Assembly (NCBI GenBank): GCA_000403475.2
Contig: KE159795.1
Location: 1,681,058 to 1,745,057 of the forward strand
From: Lachnospiraceae bacterium MD308
Lineage (GTDB): Bacteria; Bacillota; Clostridia; Lachnospirales; Lachnospiraceae
Direction: 5' to 3'
Length of the DNA stretch: 64,000 nucleotides
Shown: positions 7,787 through 15,305 of the stretch, piece by piece
How the letters are laid out: every line of letters starts with the position of its first letter
Position numbering within the stretch: the first letter of the stretch is position 1
Notes under the pieces: model-generated
What the model was told of the DNA's origin: nothing
The model's database searches: none
What the model saw: only the letters and a program-made list of their open reading frames with translations
Translations under genes and position numbers: made by a program

Positions 7787-8857
7787 CTATATCGAATCTA
7801 CGCTGCCATACGATTTAAGCTTATTTAATATCGCGCTAATCAACTTTGATACTTGTTCCTTCTCTAAATCATATATATTTTCTTTCGAAGGGTTCTCTTT
7901 CATATCATTCTTATTAACTGTCAAATAAGTACACTTCTGTTCAAGCTCTGTATCTGACAATTGCATACGCCTGTTAGTCCTGCAAAAAACATCTACAGGT
8001 ACGCCAAATCTATTTTTAACCATTTCTGAAATAAAGTGTAAATCTGATTCTAAATACAAGTCATATGGCAGCAGCATTCCTACTACATCTGGTTTTACAG
8101 CATAAAAATAATCTCTCGCCAAATATCCAAATCCTGCGACATAATTTTCAGATACCGCACACATTTCCCCTGGAACACCAATGATAATTAATTCTGGTCT
8201 TTCTGTTTCTTCCAGTTCTTTTACATATCTGTTAAACATCAATGTTTTTTCTTTATCTGAAACATTATCATCAACCATAAACCATGGAACATCAAAAAAA
8301 CCAAATTCTTTTGAAACATCCTTTGTTCCAATCTGAATAAAGGATACATTTCTCTTTTTCAATTCTTTTCTGACCATAAGTTGGAAATCAAACTCACACA
8401 AATCTCCATATAAGCTGCAAATATATACAATAGGAGTATTGATCGGCTTCAAAAACTCTCCATTTTTCTTTTTATCCATTTTTGTTTCGTATGACCTGTA
8501 AAACTTAATTGGCAAATCAGCTATATAATCTTTCGCCATATCATTAAGGTTTTTACTAAGAATAATCTTCTTTTCTTTTTCACATGCCAATTTAATAAAT
8601 GGCAAATATTCTGTTTTGAAATCAAGATGCGTTGAAAAATCCACAAACCAAATTACTTCCGACGCATAATCATCAATAGCTTTTTCAAAATCATAAACTA
8701 ACGGTATTTTATTATTATTAACCCAATACTCATGCTGCCCTTTGTCCCATCCTTTAAGTCCAACCAAACATATTGGATTCAACTCCTGAAGTAATTCATT
8801 ATGCTCGACAATAAACTCACTTTCTCTTCCAAATGGATAAATCATAGCCTTTTTCAT
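7787..8857 (-). CDS. Peptide maturation protein, TIGR04066-like
   Basis: A 356-aa cytoplasmic protein starting MKKAMIYPFGRESEFIV at 8857, chosen because TAGGAGGAG precedes it. It fits the TIGR04066 peptide-maturation family by length, by its start and by neighbourhood. Rossmann-like segments such as TPIVYICSLYGDLCEF and PELIIIGVPGEMCAVSENYV resemble nucleotide- or cofactor-binding folds, but no catalytic motif is clear. It lies 11 bases after the radical-SAM gene and just before the ACP-related gene. In related loci this protein always accompanies the maturase and precursor. Its biochemical role is not known to me. Confidence 0.78.
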   Translation of the reverse strand: MKKAMIYPFGRESEFIVEHNELLQELNPICLVGLKGWDKGQHEYWVNNNKIPLVYDFEKAIDDYASEVIWFVDFSTHLDFKTEYLPFIKLACEKEKKIILSKNLNDMAKDYIADLPIKFYRSYETKMDKKKNGEFLKPINTPIVYICSLYGDLCEFDFQLMVRKELKKRNVSFIQIGTKDVSKEFGFFDVPWFMVDDNVSDKEKTLMFNRYVKELEETERPELIIIGVPGEMCAVSENYVAGFGYLARDYFYAVKPDVVGMLLPYDLYLESDLHFISEMVKNRFGVPVDVFCRTNRRMQLSDTELEQKCTYLTVNKNDMKENPSKENIYDLEKEQVSKLISAILNKLKSYGSVDSI

Positions 8858-8868
8858 AGCCACTCCTC

Positions 8869-10290
8869 CTAATACTGAAAACCATATTCCTTTAACACGC
8901 AATAATCCTTAAATTTATCCTCCACACTCTCTCTAATATCTGAACATCTGTGCAAAATAGACTGTTTAGGATCGTTATAAGACAAATCAATATCTGCAAC
9001 ACAAATATGGCAATAATTATATGCCCAACATTCGTGACATGCTTCCTCAGTGAGCCTTTCAATATTTAAAATTTTCTCGGCCTTACACAAATCAATTCCG
9101 TCTTCAATATTTCCCATTTTCGTATAATCTTCATTTTCACAGACCCTTTCGCACGGATAGAAATTTCCATCAACATTCATAAATAACCTAAAGCTGCCTG
9201 GAATACAAGGACCTGCATGATGACTTTTTCTAGGTAATTTTCTTGAACCTCCTAAATTCTTCTGATAACGTATATCTTCCAACTCTGTCGCTTCTGCCAT
9301 TTCCAATGGCGGCATCCTATTCTCTGATATCTCACCTGCTTTTGTCAATAACATAAGAAAATACTCATACCGTTGTTCTTCAATAAACTGCTCTGAAACT
9401 CCTTTTTTGTCCTTTGAGTTTACTGGGTTAATAATACCAGAAATAAAATAACTGTTTTTCAGCAACGCATCACCTGTTATAAAATCTGAGATACAACTAT
9501 ATCCCCTTTCTGGATTCAAGACCGTATTAAAGGTGACGTTTTCATTAAAAAATTGAGGAAACTGTTCTTTTATCATCCGCACATTTTCCATTAAATTCTC
9601 AAATGATCCTTGATTAGTTACAAATTTACGACTTAAATCATGCACTTCTTTCGGACCGTCCAAACTGAACATCAAATGCAGATCATATTTTTCAAATACT
9701 TTCACCATTTCTTTGGTCAACACTGTCCCATTTGTCGTAAGATTAAAATATATTTTTTTACCTTTGCATCTTTCTTTCGTATATTTCATACATTTATGGA
9801 TCAGTTCAAATTCCAGCAACGGTTCCCCTCCATAAAAACCCAAATGAACTCTGTTGCTATCCCCTGAATGTTCCGCCAGAAAATCAATACCTTTTTTTGC
9901 CATTTCAAAAGACATACGCTTATTACTGTGTGTCCTGTTATAATAACTGCCAGAAAATACACAATACTCACATCTCAAATTACAGTTCTGAGTTACCTGT
10001 AAAATAAGGGAAGTAACTTTAGTATCAAGATAGCTGGATAAAAATTGTGTTTCTGGATGCTCTGTTTCCTCTACTCTTGTTGCCTTTAGGAATCCCTTTT
10101 CTTTCAGATTTAAAATGTATTCTTTTGCTCCGGTATCCGTAATTTTCTCCAATTCATGTTCGTCCGGATTATGTTCCAAACATCGATATACATTTTCTGG
10201 AATATGAAGAATCTTATCCGTATTGACATCATACAGATAACACTTATTTCCTGCTGTAAACGTGTGTATAAATGGTCTTTTCTGTTCCAT
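8869..10290 (-). CDS. ccpM: Radical-SAM/SPASM Cys-rich peptide maturase (CcpM-like)
   Basis: A 473-aa radical SAM enzyme. An N-terminal peptide-binding (RRE-like) region covers about residues 1-90. The [4Fe-4S]-SAM motif CNLRCEYC (CxxxCxxC) lies near 104-111 and a GGEPLL motif near 155. A SPASM region follows, with Cys residues at PCIPGSF, YPCERVC, EACHECWAYNYCHIC and a final HRCSD. This is the layout of Cys-rich peptide maturases that form thioether links. It heads the operon containing the TIGR04066-like, ACP-related and precursor genes. A LytTR-type promoter lies about 55-90 bases upstream, linking production to the agr system. ATG 10290 follows GGAAAGGA. Confidence 0.88.
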   Translation of the reverse strand: MEQKRPFIHTFTAGNKCYLYDVNTDKILHIPENVYRCLEHNPDEHELEKITDTGAKEYILNLKEKGFLKATRVEETEHPETQFLSSYLDTKVTSLILQVTQNCNLRCEYCVFSGSYYNRTHSNKRMSFEMAKKGIDFLAEHSGDSNRVHLGFYGGEPLLEFELIHKCMKYTKERCKGKKIYFNLTTNGTVLTKEMVKVFEKYDLHLMFSLDGPKEVHDLSRKFVTNQGSFENLMENVRMIKEQFPQFFNENVTFNTVLNPERGYSCISDFITGDALLKNSYFISGIINPVNSKDKKGVSEQFIEEQRYEYFLMLLTKAGEISENRMPPLEMAEATELEDIRYQKNLGGSRKLPRKSHHAGPCIPGSFRLFMNVDGNFYPCERVCENEDYTKMGNIEDGIDLCKAEKILNIERLTEEACHECWAYNYCHICVADIDLSYNDPKQSILHRCSDIRESVEDKFKDYCVLKEYGFQY

Positions 10291-10346
10291 ATCAGTAATT
10301 TTCCTTTCCGCATTTTACGTTTTCTCTTACGTTTTGCTCTTTACTA

Positions 10347-10378
10347 TATATAAGCCTGCGACTTTACAGAACGTGACA
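10347..10378 (-). promoter_or_regulatory. LytTR-type promoter of the peptide operon, copy 1
   Basis: TGTCACG (10378-10372) with 21 bp between TGTCA and TATATA (10352-10347), reading toward the radical-SAM gene. Three other loci in the island share the arrangement. Confidence 0.65.
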
Positions 10379-10431
10379 CCCGCAGCAAAATCTTTTATTA
10401 TTTTTTATACCGTCTTTCATTCACGCTTTTC

Positions 10432-12258
10432 TTATGCGCAATCAACTGCACACTGTACTCCAACACTCTCCTGCACACTCGTGTCCTCCATATACATCTG
10501 ATAATACTGTCCACCTTTTTCCAACAATTCTTTATGACTCCCAGTCTCAGTTATCACACCATTTTGTATAACCATAATCTTATCCGCAAGCTCGTTAACA
10601 TAATTAATCTTATGTGATACGTAAATCCCAATTTTATGTTTTTTTGCTTTCTTGAAAAGCTGGATAATCTCTCTCTGCCTAAATACATCCAACGACGCAT
10701 CAGGTTCATCAAAAATATATACATCCGCATCTTTAATAAGTGCCCTTGCTATAGCCAACCGCTGCCATTCCCCGATAGAAAACTGCTGTCCGCCAAACCA
10801 ATTCCCGATCACCTCGTCCAAGCCTTCTTCACTTTTTGACTTGTGATCGAGATTTACTGATTTAAGCATACAGTGAATCTCTTCATCATTGCCAAGCTGA
10901 TCAATATCACCAAACGCTACATTTTCCCTTAATGATGTCTCATATTTCATGTAGTCCTGAAAAACTACGCCGATTTTTTTCTGATAGCTTTCTGTATCTA
11001 TTTCTTTCAGGTTCATGTCATTAATAAATATTTCCCCCTCATATTCTCGGTACAAACCTAACAGAAGCTTTGTCAGCGTAGACTTTCCCGAACCATTTTC
11101 GCCTATTAACGCTACTGATTCTCCCGGTCTGATAAAAAAACTTGCATTCTTTAGCGCATATTTTCCATTGCTGTATTTGAATGATACATTACGGAATTCA
11201 ATACACCGGACAGCCGGAACATCTTTTCTATGAATATCTTCTATTTCCGGCAGATCCAAATATTCAAATAGTAAGTTAATATACATCGACTGTTCAACAA
11301 GATTATTAATTCCTGAAAAAATACCCTCAACAGAACTTTTAATGTTATCTGTACAATCAATATAAGCTGTTACATCACCGAGCAGAATCCGTCCAACAAA
11401 TCCCCCAAAAATTGTATAAATATAGATTCCTCCGGTTATCACCCAATCTGCAACATCAAAACATGTTCCAAGCAAAACGTTTTTTCCGTACATTTTATTT
11501 TCCTGAGAAATAATTTTATTTTGGATGGTCTCATATTTGTCTAGCAGGAATTTTCCAATTCCCAAAATTTTTATCTCTTTATATGCCTTACCTGTCATCG
11601 TCAGAAAATTAATGTACCACTTCTGTCGTTCAAGAATTGTTCTTCCTATCCTCATCTCATAGATTTCTTTATCTATAAGGAATGTGGCTGCACTTCTTCC
11701 TATAGGTATGATCAGGATAACCGCCACAAGCCGCCAGTTAAATCTAAAAAGGACATATGCCATGCTTGCGATTGATATTATCTGCTGCAGGATATCAAAT
11801 ACTGAGACTACATAATTCAGGATATCTCCTCCGTTTTGATTCTGTGCCCGGTTGATAATGTCATAAGTATCTGAATCTTCAAAATCACTTAATGATAAAT
11901 TAATCGCTTTTTTCATCATCTTCATGTTAAACATTTTTGAAAATCTCATGCCGAACTGATAATTATATTTTGAATACAGCATATCCAATGCTGCGCTTAC
12001 TACATGCAACCCCACAAAGCACAAAATATAACTCAGTATAACCTCAAAACCTTCTTCCTGGCTCTGAACGAGATTAATTACTTTCTGCATTACTACAATA
12101 AAAGAAATCGGGAACACTCCCTGCAGCACTTTAAAAAACAGGCTTACTCCCAAATAGGATTTACTAAAACCCGTAACCAGTCCAAACGAATTAATACTAC
12201 TTTTCCACAAAAACTGATTAAATATTTTATCTTTTATTTTCTTTATCGAATGTCTCAT
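10432..12258 (-). CDS. ABC exporter (membrane plus ATPase domains)
   Basis: A 608-aa half-size exporter: six-helix membrane domain at about 15-320, then an ATPase domain with Walker A GENGSGKST, Q-loop VVFQDYM, signature-like FSIGEWQRLAIARAL, Walker B VYIFDEPDASLD and H-loop SHK. The signature is FSIGE rather than LSGGQ, as in several natural-product exporters. There is no N-terminal C39 peptidase, so leader removal must be done elsewhere. The start at ATG 12258 has TTGGAGGAAA upstream; the frame is open to 12369 without support. It is the likely exporter of the Cys-rich peptide, being upstream of the maturase on the same strand. A truncated copy of its 3' end survives at 6546-6710. Confidence 0.85.
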   Translation of the reverse strand: MRHSIKKIKDKIFNQFLWKSSINSFGLVTGFSKSYLGVSLFFKVLQGVFPISFIVVMQKVINLVQSQEEGFEVILSYILCFVGLHVVSAALDMLYSKYNYQFGMRFSKMFNMKMMKKAINLSLSDFEDSDTYDIINRAQNQNGGDILNYVVSVFDILQQIISIASMAYVLFRFNWRLVAVILIIPIGRSAATFLIDKEIYEMRIGRTILERQKWYINFLTMTGKAYKEIKILGIGKFLLDKYETIQNKIISQENKMYGKNVLLGTCFDVADWVITGGIYIYTIFGGFVGRILLGDVTAYIDCTDNIKSSVEGIFSGINNLVEQSMYINLLFEYLDLPEIEDIHRKDVPAVRCIEFRNVSFKYSNGKYALKNASFFIRPGESVALIGENGSGKSTLTKLLLGLYREYEGEIFINDMNLKEIDTESYQKKIGVVFQDYMKYETSLRENVAFGDIDQLGNDEEIHCMLKSVNLDHKSKSEEGLDEVIGNWFGGQQFSIGEWQRLAIARALIKDADVYIFDEPDASLDVFRQREIIQLFKKAKKHKIGIYVSHKINYVNELADKIMVIQNGVITETGSHKELLEKGGQYYQMYMEDTSVQESVGVQCAVDCA

Positions 12259-12295
12259 AAATATTTCCTCCAATCTTCCTTGATTACAACGATTT

Positions 12296-12307
12296 ACAAG
12301 ATCTTGT
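12296..12307. promoter_or_regulatory. Palindrome between exporter promoter and start
   Basis: A perfect 12-bp palindrome, ACAAGATCTTGT, between the exporter's -10 element and its start codon. The adjoining sequence TTGATTACAACGATTTAC resembles the agrBD promoter region (TTGATTACAATCGA followed by ACAAGAT at 15230-15206). This suggests a shared operator. Confidence 0.4.
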
Positions 12308-12322
12308 TTTGTACAGTTACAG

Positions 12323-12351
12323 TGTATACTAAGAGTCTCTGCCTTATCAAA
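12323..12351 (-). promoter_or_regulatory. Probable promoter of the exporter gene
   Basis: TTTGAT (12351-12346), 17-bp spacer, TATACA (12328-12323), pointing at the exporter gene. Confidence 0.45.
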
Positions 12352-12370
12352 GAATTGTCTCCAATGCATA

Positions 12371-12418
12371 AAAAAGAACCCTGAATGTATGTCATGCTAT
12401 ACATTCAAGTCCCTTTTT
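12371..12418. terminator. Imperfect hairpin related to the next terminator
   Basis: AAAAAGAACCCTGAATGTAT pairs with ACATTCAAGTCCCTTTTT. It repeats the arm sequence of the perfect hairpin at 12509-12556. It lies upstream of the exporter promoter. Confidence 0.5.
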
Positions 12419-12508
12419 AATATTCTATCCTGTAACCTATATATCGGGGTATTTAAACTACGGAACATATAAAATCATAAGAACTCTCAAATAATTACCC
12501 CAACACGC

Positions 12509-12556
12509 AAAAAGAACCTGAATGTATGGTTCTAACCATACATTCAGGTTCTTTTT
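12509..12556. terminator. Strong bidirectional terminator hairpin
   Basis: A perfect 23-bp stem: the arm AAAAAGAACCTGAATGTATG extended by GTT, a CT turn, and the exact complement ending in TTCTTTTT. It follows the stop of the secreted protein gene on the minus strand. Confidence 0.8.
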
Positions 12557-12572
12557 GCTTTCCACGTTTTTA

Positions 12573-12989
12573 TTAATAACTTTTCGTAGCACTGTATCTT
12601 GTATCCGATTCTGTCCCACTTTTTCCAACCACTTTTACACGATAATTTACTCCTTTTGAAGCTGTCGCACTTCCACCTGCTGAACATTCTTTTTGACCGG
12701 AACTTTTCCATGTTTTTATATTCGTCCAACCTGCGCTTGTCTTTTTCTGTAATGTAGTTGTTACGCTACATTCTTTCCCTGCCCGCCCTTCAACTTTTCC
12801 ATAGCACTTTGCTTTTCCTCCGGAAAAAACAAGAGTAACCCGAACTTTAAAAGAATTTTCATATAGAGGCATTATTTCCTCTCCATATTCGCGCACTATT
12901 CCTTCACTTGCTTCCACTGGTATGCTATATATCAACATACTGCTCAATCCAATTGCTGCCAATAAAACCTTTACACTCTGTACTTTCAT
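12573..12989 (-). CDS. Small secreted protein of the agr island
   Basis: A 138-aa protein with a signal peptide (MKVQSVKVLLAAIGLSSMLI then a VEA-S cleavage site near residue 28). The mature part is about 110 residues, Gly/Ser/Lys/Thr-rich and probably beta, with two Cys (KCYGK and KECS) and a third at KECSAGG. It may belong to a small Lachnospiraceae secreted family (DUF6147-like), which I cannot confirm. AGGAGG precedes ATG 12989. Its promoter has the same LytTR-type box as the peptide operon, so it is probably induced with it. It could be a secreted effector, an adhesive or an immunity protein; no function is assigned. Confidence 0.75.
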   Translation of the reverse strand: MKVQSVKVLLAAIGLSSMLIYSIPVEASEGIVREYGEEIMPLYENSFKVRVTLVFSGGKAKCYGKVEGRAGKECSVTTTLQKKTSAGWTNIKTWKSSGQKECSAGGSATASKGVNYRVKVVGKSGTESDTRYSATKSY

Positions 12990-13023
12990 GTCTTACCTCC
13001 TGGTTTAAAATATACTTTTATAA

Positions 13024-13055
13024 TATATAAGTCTCCAAAATAGCAAAACGTGACA
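13024..13055 (-). promoter_or_regulatory. LytTR-type promoter of the secreted protein, copy 2
   Basis: TGTCACG (13055-13049) with 21 bp between TGTCA and TATATA (13029-13024). It reads toward the gene at 12989. Confidence 0.65.
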
Positions 13056-13084
13056 AAGAACTTTATATTTTTTTACATAAAAAA

Positions 13085-13840
13085 CTAATCATCTTCAAAT
13101 ACTGATTCCAGACAATCAATCAACACTTCAACATCATCATATCCTCCTATGGTATAAACAAATCCTTCCTTTTGCAATATAATACCATGATAATTTTTTT
13201 CATCTGTAAATAAGTATGCCTCATCATTCCCAACTTTAATCCTCTTTGCCGGAGTACCATCTGATGTAATGGACACTTCATAAAGCTCCGTCAAATCCTG
13301 TGAGTACCATAAATTCTGATCTTTTGAGTTTATAAAACCCTGTGAAAAAATAGGTAGCTCCAACTCCGGATTCTTCATAACGTCCTCTTCCGAAAACAAC
13401 GTATACCCTTCCGGAACTTTTTTTAACCTTCGCGGATAATTTTCCATATCTGCTTCTACTGCTCCGGCTCTTATTTCCTGTTCAATCTCTTCAAAACTCA
13501 CCTCCGTATGATCCGAAAATATCCGCTCAATCATCTGATATACTTTTTCCCTCAATGGCTCTACCGCCAGTACCGTCATAGACCCCATCATCATAACGAC
13601 TACCGCAACAAACGCAATGCGGATTCTCAGGCTCATCCCATTGCTTCTGTATTTTGCAGGCTTCACCTTAGCCTTCCCGCAATTGCCTCTGACTAATTCC
13701 CGTATCCTTCTCTCATGCTCTTTAGAAAACTCATGCTCCTCTTCCTGCGCCGCGCATTTTTCTAAGACCGCACATTCTATCTTCATCGCTTTCGCTGCCG
13801 CTTCCTTTAGCAGCTCATCCGTCAATATAATCTTACTCAT
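13085..13840 (-). CDS. Membrane anti-sigma factor-like protein (DUF4367-like C-terminus)
   Basis: A 251-aa single-pass protein. The cytoplasmic N-terminus of about 75 residues has an EEHEFSKEHERRIRELVRGN segment, one helix lies at about 80-100 (RIRIAFVAVVVMMMGSMTVL), and an extracytoplasmic domain with GYTLFSEEDV-type sequence of DUF4367 proteins follows. The ATG at 13840 overlaps the stop of the sigma-factor gene (ATGAGTAA), so the two are translationally coupled, the usual arrangement for a sigma/anti-sigma pair. The likely role is to hold the sigma factor until an envelope signal is sensed. The signal is unknown. Confidence 0.75.
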   Translation of the reverse strand: MSKIILTDELLKEAAAKAMKIECAVLEKCAAQEEEHEFSKEHERRIRELVRGNCGKAKVKPAKYRSNGMSLRIRIAFVAVVVMMMGSMTVLAVEPLREKVYQMIERIFSDHTEVSFEEIEQEIRAGAVEADMENYPRRLKKVPEGYTLFSEEDVMKNPELELPIFSQGFINSKDQNLWYSQDLTELYEVSITSDGTPAKRIKVGNDEAYLFTDEKNYHGIILQKEGFVYTIGGYDDVEVLIDCLESVFEDD

Positions 13841-14396
13841 AAATATCACTCTTTTCTTTTAATTTGCCTTCCAGCAATTTGCGTCCACGTCTTGCAATCT
13901 GCCTTGCGTTGCTCTCGGTTATATCCAATACTTTCCCGATATCCGCATAAGACATCTCGTTGCAATAATGCAGATATATCACTGTCCTGCATCTTTCCGG
14001 CAACTCCAACAGGCAATGCGCTATCATGTCGGACAATTCATTTTGCAGAACATGTGATTCCACATCCTGTACCTCTTCCGTTAAATCCGCCAAAAGATTA
14101 TAGTCCTCTGATATCCTGTCCTTTCTGTTCTTATTTTTATTATATATCTTGATTGCTTTATTCCTCACTACTACAAACAGATATCCCCATGTTTCATCTG
14201 AATAGACATCCCGGATGATATCCAGCTTTCCAAGAATTACTTCAAATGCATCCTGTACAGCATCTTCTGCATCATCACTATTATGGACGACCCCATAGGC
14301 AGCCGAATACATCCGCTGTCTGTAATGCTGATATATCTGCTCAAATTTCCTCTTATCTTCTGACCCCTCAAGTTCACTCAGATATAGCTTTACCAT
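13833..14396 (-). CDS. Sigma-70 family (ECF-type) RNA polymerase sigma factor
   Basis: A 187-aa sigma factor with region 2 (residues about 20-90, FEQIYQHYRQRMYSAAYGVV and DDAEDAVQDAFEVI) and region 4 (about 125-180, LPERCRTVIYLHYCNEMSYA then a DIGKVLDITESNARQIARRG helix-turn-helix). It lacks regions 1 and 3, as ECF factors do. GAGGAACGAAAG precedes ATG 14396. It lies downstream of agrBD, separated by a dyad that could be a terminator, and upstream of its anti-sigma partner. Its own target promoters are not evident; I saw no obvious ECF box upstream of itself. Confidence 0.85.
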   Translation of the reverse strand: MVKLYLSELEGSEDKRKFEQIYQHYRQRMYSAAYGVVHNSDDAEDAVQDAFEVILGKLDIIRDVYSDETWGYLFVVVRNKAIKIYNKNKNRKDRISEDYNLLADLTEEVQDVESHVLQNELSDMIAHCLLELPERCRTVIYLHYCNEMSYADIGKVLDITESNARQIARRGRKLLEGKLKEKSDIYE

Positions 14397-14410
14397 CTTT
14401 CGTTCCTCTT

Positions 14411-14450
14411 TTTACATAGTTTATATTGTAATCCTAAACTATTATGTAAA
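14411..14450. terminator. Dyad between agrD and the sigma-factor gene
   Basis: TTTACATAGTTTA pairs with TAAACTATTATGTAAA (one or two unpaired bases), flanked by A/T runs. It may terminate agrBD transcription or act as an operator for the sigma-factor gene. Confidence 0.5.
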
Positions 14451-14461
14451 AAAAGGCAATC

Positions 14462-14617
14462 TTATTTTTCGTTCACTCTTTTCAGGTCATTGAGCAATGC
14501 CGCCAAATTCTCAGGTTTTGGCACTTTATATATAAAGATCGGACTGCTTTTCCCTACACTTTTTTCAGCATAATATAATGCTGCTGACTCTAAATGATTA
14601 TATCCTTTCTCTTTCAT
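14462..14617 (-). CDS. agrD: AgrD-type autoinducer precursor with Ser in place of Cys
   Basis: A 51-aa ORF starting at ATG 14617 with AAAGGGG upstream; it overlaps the end of agrB by 20 bases, as agrD genes usually follow agrB. The N-terminal part is an amphipathic helix (NHLESAALYYAEKS). Then VGKSSPIFIYKVPKPENL, and an acidic/helical tail (AALLNDLKRVNEK). Aligned by eye with Listeria AgrD (ACFMFV then YEPKSP), the ring would be Ser25-Pro-Ile-Phe-Ile29, with YKVPKPENL as the C-terminal recognition segment. There is no Cys in the peptide, so the product should be a lactone rather than a thiolactone. Serine-ring AIPs are known in a few staphylococci. Confidence 0.8.
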   Translation of the reverse strand: MKEKGYNHLESAALYYAEKSVGKSSPIFIYKVPKPENLAALLNDLKRVNEK

Positions 14618-15182
14618 CTCTTTTAACCCCTTTCTTATTTATAAGTGTAACTCCCTGCAGCACTACCACACTCAGCGCCGCAATCCTCCAATATTCTCCG
14701 GATACATATCCAATTGCCAATATAAATGCTGCCAGTAAAACACTTTTTATCTTTTGCATCTGCTCCTGTTTTTCTCTTTCTGCACATCTGTAGTACTCAT
14801 CCTCTGGAGCGAACTCCAGATATAACAACAATGCTGCAGCGGCAACGGCTATATATGTTGTTTCTGATATTTGTAATATCATCGGCACTCCTACGCTAAT
14901 CGCAAGAATTCCCCCTGTCAGCGTAAAACATCCTAAATTCGTCTTCGCATGTTTTCCTCCAGATGTCTTCCTCAACGCTCCAAAAGCAGTCATAACCGCC
15001 GCGACCTCCATCCCTTTTCCTAAAGCAAAGCCAACAGCCAGATAAGCAAAAGATTTTAACAAAGAATCAAAAATCAGTTCCAACCCGTAGACAATGACTT
15101 TTTTTTCGCTTTCTGAATACTGCTTTTTCTTATCCATCTTCCGCATAACCTGTACACTTGCAGTCTGTATGATTCCTTCCAT
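14598..15182 (-). CDS. agrB: AgrB membrane endopeptidase
   Basis: A 194-aa polytopic membrane protein. Catalytic His78 and Cys85 are present in the motif SGGKHAKTNLGC, with the seven-residue spacing of AgrB family cysteine endopeptidases. The role is to cut AgrD and cyclise the autoinducing peptide. About four to six hydrophobic helices flank the catalytic loop. AGGAGG precedes ATG 15182. The gene overlaps agrD and is separated from the kinase/regulator operon by a terminator, so agrBD have their own promoter. Confidence 0.9.
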   Translation of the reverse strand: MEGIIQTASVQVMRKMDKKKQYSESEKKVIVYGLELIFDSLLKSFAYLAVGFALGKGMEVAAVMTAFGALRKTSGGKHAKTNLGCFTLTGGILAISVGVPMILQISETTYIAVAAAALLLYLEFAPEDEYYRCAEREKQEQMQKIKSVLLAAFILAIGYVSGEYWRIAALSVVVLQGVTLINKKGVKRDERERI

Positions 15183-15205
15183 TTAATTCCTCCTTTTGTG
15201 TTTTT

Positions 15206-15247
15206 ATCTTGTTCTCGATTGTAATCAATCTTGTTCCAGTTACACAA
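15206..15247 (-). promoter_or_regulatory. agrBD promoter region with direct repeats
   Basis: A possible promoter TTGTGT (15247-15242), 18 bp, TACAAT (15223-15218) reads toward agrB. The 9-bp sequence GAACAAGAT occurs twice on the minus strand (15236-15228 and 15214-15206), 22 bp apart, the spacing typical of LytTR-protein direct repeats. A GATTGATTACAATC element overlaps the -10. Confidence 0.45.
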
Positions 15248-15269
15248 CAAAAAGGCACAAATGTAAAGA

Positions 15270-15303
15270 AAAGAGGCATAAATGTAAAATTATGCCTCTT
15301 TTT
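15270..15303. terminator. Terminator after the agr kinase gene
   Basis: AAAGAGGCATAA, 8-nt loop, TTATGCCTCTTTTT: 12-bp perfect stem with T-runs on both strands. It separates agrCA from agrBD. Confidence 0.8.
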
Positions 15304-15305
15304 CA

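Noticed and set aside
12258..12369. Longer N-terminus for the exporter from 12369
   Set aside because: The extra 37 codons lack a ribosome binding site, include the promoter and palindrome, and do not look like an ABC exporter start.
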